Source: Basidiobolus meristosporus CBS 931.73
Taxonomy: Eukaryota > Basidiobolomycota > Basidiobolomycetes > Basidiobolales > Basidiobolaceae
DNA length: 64,000 nt
Direction of reading: 5' to 3'
Assembly (NCBI GenBank): GCA_002104905.1
Contig: MCFE01000171.1
Coordinates: forward strand, 79,809 to 143,808
Below, piece after piece: positions 11,830 to 23,640 of the stretch; within the stretch, counting starts at the first letter, position 1; the number at the start of each line of letters is the position of its first letter. The translations under genes and the position numbers were made by a program. The notes beneath the pieces were generated by a model. It worked only from the letters and a program-made list of their open reading frames with translations. It was not told the DNA's origin and did no database searches.

Positions 11830-12178
11830 TGTTGTGAGAGTCTTGGACATATTGCAAGTGATTAGGAGGACAAGTGGATTGTGTGGTTTTTACTTAATGA
11901 TTTATTGAATGTAAATGTAGTACTTATACTTTTACATGGTCATGAAATAGCAAGCACATACAATAGGCTTGAGAAGGTCCCAAGAACATGTGTGCAGTGT
12001 TTGGGGCTGTTTGGACAACTTTGAGAATTTTCATGTTCTGGGTACCTGGTATTTTGGTGAAGATATTCCAAGTAAATCCCAACAAGGAATTTGGTCAGCA
12101 TTCTCTAGGATCTTAAGGTAATGATCTAAGTGACCAAGTTAGGTAAGTATTTAGGTGGAATTACAAATTTTTACAACA
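11830..12178 (-). repeat. Copia LTR (3' LTR of a truncated element)
   Basis: 349 bp, starts TGTTGTGAGAG and ends TTACAACA. Same length and orientation as the Copia-2 LTRs. It is followed by the matching pol 3' end at 12179. The right-hand part of this element is missing after 12992. Confidence 0.88.
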
Positions 12179-12992
12179 CTCCTGCTCAGCTAAATGTTCA
12201 TACTGACTAGTCCTAATTTTGACCTAAGATAATCAAGCTTGTCTCTAGCTAATGGTTTGGTAAATATGTCTGCAATCATTTCATCTGTAGGACAGTAAAC
12301 TAAGCTAACTAAGTTATTCTCTATAGCTTTGCATATGAAATGATGCCTAATATCTAAGTGCTTAGTTCTAGCATGAAAAGTTGGATTTCTATCTAATTGT
12401 ATACATCCTTAATTATCTTGAAATAATGTAATAGGCATATTTTGACATAAGCCTAAATCTTTAAAAAGCTTTCTTAGCCACATTGCTTCTTTTGTAGCTT
12501 CACCAGCTGACATATACTCTGCCTCTGTGGTGGAAAGTGCTATGGTTGGTTGCTTTCTTGAATTCCATGAAACTGCTTCATTGCAGTAAAGAAAGGTGTA
12601 TCCTGTGGTGGATCTTGTGTCTTCCAAATTTTGTCCCCAGTCAGCATCAGAGTATCCCACAACATGCTGTTCTGGATCCTTATAAGTGTATCTCAAGCAG
12701 ATATCAGCAGTTCCTTTCAGGTATCTAAAAACCTGCTCAACTGCTGCAATACAATCAGATCCATAGTTCTGATTATGCTGGCTGACAACTCCCACTGAGT
12801 ATGAGATATCTGGATGTGTTCCAAGCATGATATACATCAGACTGCCAACCATAGATTGATTAGGAAAGTCAGGGCTTTGAGATGGCACTAAGCTCTCTTG
12901 ACTTGGTTGAGTTTTGACAAAGTTAAAGCTTGTCTCCGTCAAGGTAGCTGCTGGTTTACAGTCTTCCATTTGATACTTCTTTAGTGTATCAA
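12179..12992 (-). pseudogene. Copia pol fragment (RT tail and RNase H)
   Basis: The translated minus strand matches the last part of Copia-1/2 pol: [41 protein letters not shown] and [22 protein letters not shown] nonsense codon replaces the Gln of DNQGC near 12410, and homology ends abruptly at about 12992. It is a truncated relic with no gag, protease or integrase. Confidence 0.88.
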
Positions 12993-13098
12993 AAGCCAAA
13001 TAAAGAAATGAGTGCAATATTGGTTCTGAGATATTGTAGTAATGGAATACTTTCCACTACCACACTTCTTTACAGCAAAGATACTACACCCTCTACCT

Positions 13099-13447
13099 TG
13101 TTGTAAAAATTTGTATTTCCACCTAAATATTTACCTAACTTAGTCACTTAGATCATTACCTTCAAATCCTAGAAAATACTGAACAAATTCCTTGTTGGGA
13201 TTTACTTGGAATATTTTCACCAAAATACCAGGTACCCAGAACATGAAAATTCTCAAAGTTGTCCATACAGCCCCAAACTTTGCACACATGTTCTTGGGAC
13301 CTTCCTTAACCTATTCTACATGTTTGTTATGCCAAGACCAGGTAAAAGTATAAATACTACTTTTACAACCAATAAATCATTAAGTGAAAACCACATAATC
13401 TACTTGTTCTCCCAATCACTTCCAATATGTCCAAGACTCTTACAACA
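13099..13447 (+). repeat. Copia-1 5' LTR
   Basis: Starts TGTTGTAAAAATT and ends CTCTTACAACA. It contains a TATA-like box centred in an inverted repeat: GTAAAAGTA (13342-13350), 7-nt spacer, TACTTTTAC (13358-13366). AATAAATCATT follows at about 13371 and may act in 3'-end formation. Confidence 0.95.
13342..13366 (+). promoter_or_regulatory. TATA-centred inverted repeat in the copia LTR
   Basis: Two perfect 9-nt arms flank a 7-nt loop that contains the TATA box core (AAGTATAAATAC). The same structure sits in the 3' LTR at 17678-17702. In the LTR2 subfamily the arms change to an 11-nt pair (ATCAAAAGTAT / ATACTTTTGAT at 25719-25747), so pairing is kept although bases differ. Confidence 0.7.
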
Positions 13448-13465
13448 GGTTATGAGCCCCAAGCT
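13448..13465 (+). other. Primer-binding site, internal initiator-tRNA type
   Basis: GGTTATGAGCCCCAAGCT follows the LTR directly. GGTTATGAGCCC is complementary to the anticodon stem-loop of initiator tRNA-Met (GGGCTCATAACC, with CAT the anticodon), not to its CCA end. Drosophila copia also primes from an internal tRNA-iMet fragment. The gag ATG (13452) lies inside this site. Equivalent sites are at 31211-31228 (minus) and 31953-31970. Confidence 0.75.
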
Positions 13466-16400
13466 GTCACTCTCTGCAATGTCTACTACTGCTATTACTG
13501 GAATTTTTCCCTCTGCTGAAAAGTTGGATGGCTCTAACTACCAAGTGTGGAAGGTGAAGATGAAGATGCTGCTACAAGAAAGAGGCCTTTGGGATATTGT
13601 CATGGGAGAAGAATCCCCTCCTAAAAACGTGGGAGAGGAAGCCTTAAAGTACCAGAAGAAAGAACAAAGTGCCTTTAACTGCATTTGCCTTAATGTCAAG
13701 GACAAATTGCTAATTCAATGCTCAAGAGCAAAAACGGCAAAGAATGCCTGGAAGGCATTAGAAGACACATACCAGTCATGTTCAGCTGCCAAGAAAATGT
13801 ATCTGAGAAGAAAATTCTTTACTACAAAGATGCTGCCAGGAGAAGAAATGAAAAATCTAATTAACAGAATTACCCTGCTGGTAGATGAGATGGAATCTGT
13901 GGGCGTACCAACTACTGATGAGGATGTGATAGTTACCATCCTGAATAGCCTGACAGACGGGTTTCAGGGCCCTGTATCAGCCCTAGAGTCCAGAACTGAA
14001 GATTTGACCTTAAATTACGTATATGGAAGGCTCCTGGATGAAGAATTAAGAAAATCAAGCACCAATAAGAAGGAAGAAGAAAATGCTTTAATAAGCAATG
14101 ATAACCAACAAAGGAGGTACCCAAGACCCTACAAAGACAACAGCAACCTATTTTGCAACTACTGCAAAAGGAAAGGACACACATCAGACTGCTGTCTCAA
14201 AAAGAGAGATTATCAGCAAAAGAAGCCTGAATATGGAAATGCTGCAACAACTGAGGATAGACTATTCATATCTGCACTAAATATGACCACAAACAAGGAT
14301 TCTCAGACGTGGTATATTGACTCTGGAGCTTCTCAACACTTTACACACCAAAAAGAAATTTTTACCCAATATCAAGAAATTCCAATTAAGAAGGTTTTCA
14401 TGGGTGACAATAGAACACTTGATGCAGTGGGAGAAGGAACTATCCAAGTAAACCTTAGAAGCAGTGAAGGAAGCCATACACTGACCTTTAAAGAAGTACT
14501 CTATGTACCAGAAATAGCCAAGAACCTACTCTCTGTAAGCAAGGCCACAGCAGAAGGACTCAGTTTCAGTTTTGACAATTCTGGATGCAGGATCACTGAT
14601 CAAAATGGTGCTCATATTGCTTTGGGCATCAGAGATCAGAATCTATACAAGTTGACTTATATTCCATCATATCTGGAAGCCAATATAAGTAACTTAAATG
14701 AAGAAACACCAATGCTTTGGCACAGGAGATTTGAACACATCAATTTTGATTATTTGCGTAAAATGATCAAAGATCAGCTAATTTCTGGAGTGAAAATTGA
14801 TCTCCCAGCTAATTTGGAGCACTGTGAAGCCTGCATATATGGGAAACAAGCCAGACAACCGTTCAAGAGCTCTGGGTTAATCAAAACTAAGAAAAAATTA
14901 GATCTAATTCACTCAGATCTGTGTGGACCTATGCAAAATTTATCCTTAGGCAGGATGAAGCATTTAATCACTTTTATTGATGATTATACAAGATACACAT
15001 GGGTCTACTTCATGGAGAGAAAGGAAGAAGCTCTGTCTAAGCTCAGGGAGTTTAAAGCCATGGTGGAGAGAGAAACTGGTGAAAAAATCAAGAAAATATG
15101 CTCTGGCAATGGTGGAGAATATACCTCAAAACTCTTCATCCACTTCTGCAAAACTCATGGGATAAAGCAAGAGACTACTGTACCATACTCCCCACAGCAA
15201 AATGGAGTAGCAGAACAAGCTAACAGATCAATAATTGATATGGCAAGATCTATGATCCATGATCAAAAATTATCCTATGATTTTTGGGTGGAATCAGTTG
15301 CCACTGCTGTATATCTTAAAAATAGGAGTTATAACAGAATACTTTGTGATTCTACTCCACTTGAAGCATGGTATGGGTACAGACCAAGTGCAGAACATCT
15401 AAGAATATTTGGGTGTACAGCATATGCCAAAAAACTGGCCAGAAATCAGTCAATATTTGAGCCAAAAAGTGTAAAATGCATATTTTTGGGCTACTGCAAT
15501 GAGAGTAAGGCATACAGACTCTACAATACCAAAGCAAAGAAGCTTATCAAGTCCAGGGATGTGTTGTTTGATGAAAATTCAAAATTTTCACAAAAAATGA
15601 CATCAGATGATGACAAAAATTTGATCTCAAGTCCACCAATTGTCAGGATTGAATCAGAGCAAAACAATGAAAATTTTTTCACTCCAGAGGACTCTACAAC
15701 CGTGGTTCAGCCAGAATCAGTGCCCAGGAATATCCCAGAAGTGATCATTCCAGTATCAAATGCCCGGAGATCAAATGGGACAAGAAATAGCCCAAATTAC
15801 TATATCAATGAGGGTACAAACTTAGCCTATGCCTACTCAGTCCATATTGATGAACCCCAGACTGTAAAAGAGGCCCTAAATAGCACTCAGACAAAGTTTT
15901 GGAGATCTGCAATGACTGAGGAATATCAGGCCCTGATGGAAAATCAAACTTGGGACTCAGTCAAATTACCAATCAACCAAAAATCAATTGGATGCAGATG
16001 GGTCTTCAAGACAAAATACAAGGCTGATGGTACAATTGAAAGATACAAAGCAAGACTTGTAGCCAATGGATACTCTCAAACAAAAGGACTTGACTATACT
16101 GAGACCTTTGCACCAGTAGCCAAGTTTAATTCCATCAGATTAATATTGGCTATTGCAGCCAAATATAAGTTTTTTATTCATCAAATGGATGTAAAAACTG
16201 CATTTTTGAATGGAGAACTTGATGAGGATGTGTATATGGACCAGCCTGATGGGTTTGCTGACCAAGATAACCCCCATTTGGTCTGCAAGCTTAAAAAGTC
16301 ACTATATGGTCTCAAACAATCACCAAGAGCCTGGAATTGCAAGATAGATTCATATTTGGAATCTTTGAGTTTCAAAAGGAGTAATGCTGACTATAGTATA

Positions 16401-17423
16401 TACTATAAGCCAGATAGAGCAAATCCAGTTCTATTAGCTCTATATGTGGATGATCTTATTATAGCCGCCAATAACCTAGAAACATTGGAAGAGACTAAAT
16501 CCAGCCTTTCTAAGGAGTTCAAGATGTCTGATTTGGGAGAACTTAGTTACCACTTAGGGATTAAGTTCTCCATAGACAGAAGTACCCAGACTATTACCCT
16601 AAGCCAATCCAAGTATATTCAAGATATACTAAAGAAGTACAAAATGGAAGACTGTAAACCGGCAGCTACCCCAATGGAGACAAACCTTAACTTGGTCAAA
16701 ACTCAACCAAATCAAGAGAGCTTGGTGCCATCTGAAAGCCCTGACTTTCCTTATCAATCTATGGTCGGCAGTCTGATGTATATCATGCTTGGAACACGTC
16801 CAGATATCTCATATTCAGTGGGAGCTGTCAGCCAACATAATCAGAACTATGGATCTGATCATATTGCAGCAGTTAAGCGGATTTTTAAATACCTAAAAGG
16901 AACTGCTGATATTTGCTTAAGATACACTTATAAGGACTCAGAATAAGATCTTGTGGGATACTCTGATGCAGATTGGGGACAAAATTTGGAAGACAGAAGA
17001 TCCACCACAGGATACACCTTTCTTTACTGTAAAGGAGCAATTTCATGGAATTCAAGAAAGCAACCAACTGTAGCACTTTCTACTACAGAGGCAGAGTATA
17101 TGGCAGCCTGTGAAGCTACAAAAGAAGCAATGTGGTTAAGAAAGCTCTTTACAGATTTAGGCCTATGTCAAAAAATGCCTATTACTTTATTTCAAGATAA
17201 TCAAGGATGTATACAATTAGGTAGAAATCCAACTTTTCATGCTAGAACCAAGCACATAGATATTAGACATCATTTCATACGTGAAGCTATAGAGAATAAC
17301 TTAGTTAGCTTAGTTTACTGTCCTACAGATGAAATGATTGCAGACATATTTACCAAACCATTAGCTAGAGACAAGTTTGAATATCTTAGGTCAAAATTAG
17401 GACTAGTCAGTATGAACATTTAG
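13452..17423 (+). pseudogene. Copia-1 gag-pol, one premature stop and a defective integrase
   Basis: One frame of 1324 codons interrupted only by TAA at 16944-16946 (codon 1165), where Copia-2 has CAG. Domains in order: gag (LDGSNYQVWKVKM near the start), CCHC knuckle from residue 235, protease DSGAS at 290, integrase with an HHCC zinc region, RT with YVDD at 998-1001, and RNase H (GYSDADWGQ) after the stop. The integrase triad is Asp 489 (HSDLCGP), then Gly 552 where Copia-2 has Asp (SGNGGEY against SDNGGEY), and Glu 588 (35 residues later). Loss of the second Asp should abolish strand transfer. The start is the ATG inside the PBS; the next, at 13479, would also serve. Confidence 0.93.
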
Positions 17424-17424
17424 C

Positions 17425-17434
17425 TGTGTGGGAG
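17425..17434 (+). other. Copia-1 polypurine tract
   Basis: TGTGTGGGAG directly before the 3' LTR. Copia-2 and the element at 31604 both have GAGTGGGAG in the same place, so plus-strand priming signals are shared. Confidence 0.75.
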
Positions 17435-17783
17435 TGTTGTAAAAATTCGTATTTCCACCTAAATATTCACCTAACTTAGTCACTTATATCATTACCTTCA
17501 AATCCTAGAAAATACTGACCAAATTCCTTGTCGGGATTTACTTGGAATATTTTCACCAAAATACCAGGTACCCAAAACATGAAAATTCTCAAAGTTGTCC
17601 AAACAGCCCCAAACTTTGCACTCATGTTCTTGGGACCTTCCTTAATCTATTCTATGTGTTTGTTATGCCAAGACCAGGTAAAAGTATAAATACTACTTTT
17701 ACAATCAATAAATCATTTAGTGAAAACCACATAATCTACTTGTTCTCCCAATCACTTCCAATATTGCCAAGACTCTTAAAACA
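17435..17783 (+). repeat. Copia-1 3' LTR
   Basis: 349 bp, aligned base for base with 13099-13447, ending CTCTTAAAACA (one change in the terminal repeat). It is followed by the TACCT duplication. Confidence 0.95.
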
Positions 17784-18071
17784 TACCTGGGATATTGATT
17801 GCTTTACATATATTATTGGCTCATCCTGTCTCATGACTAATTTGTGATATCTCTTGCCTATTGCATCTATCCTATCAGCCACTGAACCTAACTGCTCATT
17901 AATGCTTTGGTATGAGCCTGAGGAGTCCACATTACTACCTTCAGTGGGCACACTGTCAACATGGCCTTTTTTGGATGTAGCCCTGCTTGGTGCACTGAAT
18001 GTCAATGCAAGCTGTGGTCCAACCATTCTTCTACTGCTGTCAGCAGTGAGGCTTGATTGGGAGCCAGACAA
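17784..18071 (-). pseudogene. ORF interrupted by Copia-1, unrecognised
   Basis: The minus frame starts ATG at 18071 (MSGSQSSLTADSSRRMV) and runs about 95 codons to the Copia-1 insertion point. Joining across the TACCT duplication to 13098 leads to a stop after about eight further codons. The product is Ser-rich with a possible helical stretch (INEQLGSVADRIDAIGKRYHKL). It sits beside the TNP2-like relic, so it may be a second protein of that element. I do not recognise it. Confidence 0.4.
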
Positions 18072-18829
18072 CTTTGCTGTATGTTTTGGCAGTATATATA
18101 TTGAAGTGAGTCAAACCAAAGTGCAGATAGTGTTACATATATGTGGGTATGTGGTGTCACAAGTTTTTTTATAATGCTTACTACAGCAGGTCATCATTGA
18201 ATCTTACATTCATATAGGTGCAATGTCTGAGATACATGACTGTCTTAAAGTCACATGAGTATCAACAAAGAAGTGATATAATAATGTTACATTCTTGAGT
18301 GTCAAGCTTTTTGCCCCATGGACAAGACTACCATGATTCAATGCTGTAAGAGAAGAGAAAAAAGACCATGTGGCTGTTGTAATAGGCCTCTCAGCCATGA
18401 AGCAGATAGACAGCATAGGCAGAATTACAAGGATCACAGCTAGTGTTTTCCCACACAAGTCATATTTGGCCATTCATCAGTCACCACTGTAGTAACTTTA
18501 TCTTTCTGGCCACTTGATACTTCTAAAATGGCACCTAGTTACACTTGACACCTTGTAGCAACTAAGTCTGGTGAGTTTGTGATGCCTTTAAGCTCAGCTC
18601 AGCCATTTGGATATGGCACACAAAGTGATAGCTTGCAAGAAGTAGGCTTACTGATAGATTGTAAGCCTATATCCCCTAGCAATAGTACCCTCCATTAGCC
18701 TGGCAAAATCCCAATATGCAATGAGATAACACCCATGGAAAAAATGCTGTCATGCAGCAGGCAACATATGACCAAGAGACTGTCCTGATAGCAGCATGTG
18801 TTAACAGTTGGCTTTCACATCAGAAAATG

Positions 18830-19670
18830 CCACCATTGCAAGGTGGCCAACCTGTGAGGAATCCACCACCATGGGAGAAAAACATTGGTAACACTCAGGA
18901 TAAATTCCAGTAATACTCCATCTAAAGAATCTCATGCAGTTCAACAAATATTGTAAAGCTATAAAGTACTGCACTCAGTATCAATCAAGTGCAAGAATTT
19001 CCCATATATTTGATGGCAAACACTACAAACAGCTTAGAAGCAATGGTGTCTTTGAAGGTATGAATGAACATGCCTTTGCCATTGCACTTGAAAGATTTTG
19101 ATTGTACAAGTGCTCTACCAACATGCAGCAATATAAATGCAAGGACTGGATGAACTGGACTTGTCTCTATTCATGTGGCTTTCTGAAGCCACTCCTACCA
19201 AGAGTACATTGGAAGCATTGGGAGTTATATGTGGACATTGTAGGCATATTGATCCAGTAGCAGATCACCAATCACAATTTGGCACATCTACAGCTTTTAT
19301 GCAAGGAGTTTGTGACAAGATTTGAGTGGCTATATTACAAGAATAAAGGTGAATGCGTAGATCTCTGCTGTTACTGTATCCATTCTCTACTTGATCTTGC
19401 TTGGTGTGTGGAGAATATTGAGTCTTGCTTCACCTTTTGGGAGTTTCCTCTAGAGCAGATGTGTGGGGACATAGGAAGACAAGTCAAGTTGCAAGAACTA
19501 CAAAATGCCAATCTCATCAAGAATTTGACCTTCAAGGCTGTCATGGATGTGATGAGTTGGTACACAGAGGACAGCCAGGAAGAGTTGGAAAATACTGAGG
19601 ACAGATGTGCACATGGAGACACCTTTACCTTTGGCATTAAGAAGTTAAGCAGCCCTAATGTGTAGGTAAT
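18830..19670 (+). pseudogene. TNP2/CACTA-like transposase relic (C-terminal part)
   Basis: Translated pieces follow the layout of TNP2-type transposase tails found in fungal CACTA elements: KCKDWMNWTCLYS, LLPRVHWKHWELYVDIVGI, LLCKEFVTRFEWLYYKN, then SLLDLAWCVENIES ... FWEFPLEQMCGDIGRQVK. They lie in order but in shifting frames with stops. The best single frame is 19279-19665. No ends or TSDs were found. The match is from memory of family layout. Confidence 0.5.
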
Positions 19671-22600
19671 CAGTTAAGTCATGTATGGTTGGGTTGGACA
19701 CAACAAGCAACTAACTTCTATTAAGACAACTTTACCAAAGTATGATGGGTTTCTCTTGGTCACAAGGCAATTTCTACACCATTCAATGAGTGAAATCACA
19801 AAATCTACTACAAGGCTCAGAAGTATGAGTTCATTTGGACATCTCTGCATATTTGCTCACTTCCAGGACTTCAAACAGATACACTACAAGATGATTCATT
19901 ATCAAGCAATAAACAAATTTGATAAGCATATATACTGGGAGTGAACTAAGCAGTTACAACACATTGCACATCATGCAAGTGAAGACAATTGGAAGTGGTT
20001 AGTGCATATTATAGGTAATGATTGTAAGAGTCTTGGCCAAGCCAGCCAGCCTTGTCCTGTGCTGAGACTCTATTAGCAGCTTTGTAGAAAATGTAATGCA
20101 CCCTGGTATTGGGGAACTCCCTGGGGTATACAAAGGACTTGGGGATGAAGTTGAAATTTGCGATGCCAGTATATTTTCCCTGTTTTATGGACCTTTACAA
20201 CCCAAAGATTATGAATTATTGTAATGGCTCATATCCACCTCAGTAAGCAGCATCAAAAATCAAGGTGGTTATGGAATCACATTGTTTTGTTAATCAATAC
20301 ATGGAGTAATCTGCCGAATTTATAGACACATTGACTACACCAGGAGGCGGTGGGAGTCTACAACTGTAAAAGGCTAGTTTATTTGTATTAGAATTATTAA
20401 TGGACTAGAGCTAGATCAACATCCGGATTGATTAATATACCTCCATGAATTAAAAACTCCTATTGGGCGATCAACTGGATCGCACTTGTCCGCCACAATT
20501 CTTGGAACACCATACCGGTACTCTACTTTCTACCACGGAAATATCAAAAACGTATCTTTCTTAACTTGTGATCGGTATTTGACGTTAACATGCTGTCACT
20601 TGCCGCAATTCCAAGAAATACGTAATAAAGCTACGATGATATCTTGAAATAGATTCGCACTTCTCGAAATCAGTTTCACAGTAAATTAATACCAACCATA
20701 CCTAATGCTTGCCGGATTTAAGGCTTGGTATTGAAAGTGGCATACCTCCTTGTATTTTGTTGTCACCTAGGACTTGCCATTTCCAACTTTAATGATGGCA
20801 AGCGTCTCCATATCTACAGAACAATATTAGTGGCCATCTTACTTTAGATATTCTAGGGTAAATATCCTTTACATAGGAATAAGAAATACCGAAGTATAGT
20901 TTGGCGGTCAGAAAAAACTTGGGCCACACTACTCTACAATTGTACAAAAGGCATGCAGGAACATAATACCCAATCCTGCGCTTCCCTTATCGGCAGTAGA
21001 GCCTGGCTTGGCTTAGAGTATGTGAGTAAGAGAACGGGATTCAGAGATGGAAAGAAATCCGAATTCAAAGGTGCTAAAATGATACCAATACGACCAAAAT
21101 AACTCCATTTCATGCTACTCTAATTCCGGACTGACCAACTTGTTGGCAAACCAGGAGCACTTCACTAGGTGTACCAGGCTTGTTGGAATCGCTGGATTAG
21201 CACCTGGTTATTCTTATATCGTGCCTTTAAAAACTGCCGGCTTCAGGTAAAATATGCCATTATCAATATATGTATGTCGTGGAGACAACCACGTTTCGGA
21301 CATGGCCTTCCACAAATTATTTATGTAGCATTACCAAGTACAAAAAACGCCTCTGCTTAAGAAGCCAAGCGAGAACACACTCTTAACAATTTCAGAACAC
21401 TTTCACGCCCCTACTCAATCGCCAGTAAACCAGCATTTATTGCATTACGTGCTTGAATAAACATTAGCCAATTTGTGCTGTGCAATATCTTTCTAAGCTT
21501 AGCCAGTCAAATACGTCGAATCAATTGCCTCTAGCCGGATGATTACAAAGCAGCAAAGAATACTAGCCAAGAATATGCGGATGTGGCCATCTGTTGCATC
21601 GATATGCGTTATAGAATCGCCAAGCAGAATGTCGTCTAGTAGTACAGGTGCTACCCAGCTGGATCCTCTCCTCATGTAGCAATGGGTGAAGATCAGGATT
21701 CATCCTCCATGTGCCCCATGCCCGATGGGCAGTGTTCATATCGATGATGCCATCCATATGCAAGCACCTGGTTTGAAGCTTGAATGTCTGGTATGTTGGT
21801 ATGCTTGTAAAGCACCCAGCTGATTCTTCAGGAAATCCGACCGTGCTCCAGATTGAATGGTCGCAAAGCCCAGTGTGCTACTGTCTCTGGATTCTGGCTG
21901 TCCCGTCTTGATTGCGAGTACTTTGCCAGTCAATGGTGTGCCCAGTCCAAACCTTGCACATAGCTATAGGCAGTACATCTCCTGTGTTGTAGGAACCAGT
22001 AACGGCCCAAGCAAAGTTTCGGCTAGGCCGGAGTGAGAGACACTCAGGCCACACTAATATACGTGGCCACCGGATTCAACACGAATTACAGCCAGCCTAT
22101 GTGCTATTATATCCCATTTACGGTGTCCATCAGAGCACCATCCCGATGTCACAGGTGCTCCAAATTAGCTGTCCTGCACTCAAAACTAATCCAGACACGT
22201 GACAATGATTGCCGTGGCCCGACCACATTGGCTTGGCTCTTTGTCGCAGCACCAACCCCAAGAGTAATCCATCCCCTCACCACCTAGGGGCACCAGGGTG
22301 GTCAGCAACGGCAATTGATACAGACTTTCTTATGGCTCAGGTTGGATATGTATGGTTCGTTCTATGTTGTCGAGGGTCTGAGGCTGGGTTGTCATGCAGG
22401 TTGATTGTAGTAGAGCTGTGCGTACTCGGACTCTACGTAGCCACCGGCTTCTGGACTAGGCTTGCACCATTCAACAAGTACGCATGCACAAAAAATCCGT
22501 TAGGAGTGACACATTGGCTTCAGCCATTCTTCTCAGGTCCTTTTGCACCCCCGTCGCAGCCGGTTTCATCCAATGTCACTCTCTGATCATCACAAACATC

Positions 22601-23640
22601 GGTAAGTTTGTTCTAGATTTGGGCTGAGCATCGCCGATACCGCACATGGTGATCTTGGACTGCCTTTACTGGATACAGTCCCAATGTGAGGGCGTTGGCC
22701 AACTTGCTTCGGAATTATTCAGGAGACTCGGCTGTTTGATGGTGATTGACCATCCGTGAAGTAGTCGGGCTAGTCTTGGGGTCAGAGACATTAGTTATAA
22801 TTAATGAGTGAAGGCTCGGAGCATCTCATTGACACGCCACTGTCCCCAGTTGGCAAATGGAGTGGGTGAGGTGGTCATTCATGGAAATGGTGCGTGCACT
22901 TGATGTGAGCCTCTGGTTATTGATGTAGCTTTATTTGGCTAGGCACCTGCTAAATCAATCATAGTACGGTCAACGGACATATTGCAGTGTCATCCTTGTG
23001 CAGGGACCATGGTAATCCTCATCCGGACAAGAATCAGAGGTTCCATGGCGTTTGACTGGTTGGCGAGCACATGGTGGAGTATTCTGCTCTGAAACTCTGC
23101 CATTTACTGCTCCAAGCTGTCTCGGAAGGCCTGAGATCAGACCGCCTAGCTTCATCAGCAACCTTGGAGAGTTTGGATCGTGTCTCAAGCAATGATGGGC
23201 AACTGAATGGGTTGAGAGCAAAGGGGCCTCCGAGGTGACTGATTGGCTGGACGGCTTATCTACATCAGGAATGGATCTTTGTTTGCATGATACGCTATCA
23301 GGTTTCCAGCAAACAAACCGGATCGTGCATTTGGGGATCCATTATCGACTGTCAAGGAGGCCGGTCCCGATTGAAACCACAATCAAGACGAAAAAAGGGA
23401 TATTGACCATAGGCACATCATGGATAGGTGATACTGGTGACACCCAAGTAGACGTTTTATTCTTTAGGGAGTGGACGGATGAATACAGATGGTTCGAGCA
23501 CGATTTATAAGCATGTCATCGCTATCGGTGCCGTCATTCATCACACATTTACTAGCAACTCTGCGATCATTTGGGTCCCGAGAGTCTACCTTCCTCTGGC
23601 ATTCTCTCTACACCACCAACAAAGCCTATCGACCCCACAC
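19671..23640. other. Low-copy intergenic region, no convincing gene
   Basis: About 4 kb between the TNP2 relic and the zinc-finger gene. Short ORFs occur (for example 21563-21763 minus and 22209-22586 plus), but none has a recognisable domain. CpG dinucleotides are more frequent than in the neighbouring transposons, and I found no second copy of these sequences in the window, so it looks like native DNA. Confidence 0.5.

Larger units (their letters stand above)
13099..17783 (+). mobile_element. Copia-1, nearly full-length Ty1/copia retrotransposon
   Basis: 4685 bp with two 349-bp LTRs, both TG...CA, flanked by the 5-bp duplication TACCT (13094-13098 and 17784-17788). The order is LTR, PBS, one gag-pol frame (integrase before RT, hence copia type), PPT, LTR. 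The LTRs differ at roughly 17 positions by my hand comparison, so this is not the newest insertion in the window. A premature stop and a lost integrase aspartate make it unlikely to move on its own. It interrupts an older minus-strand ORF that resumes at 17784. Confidence 0.96.

Noticed and set aside
12537-12728. ORFs antisense to copia pol (also at 16885-17076 and 27600-27791)
   Set aside because: They recur only because the sense strand is the conserved RNase H region; shadows.
20022-20060. TGTAAGAGTCTTGGCC resembling a copia LTR end
   Set aside because: The match stops after about 20 bases and is not followed by LTR sequence.
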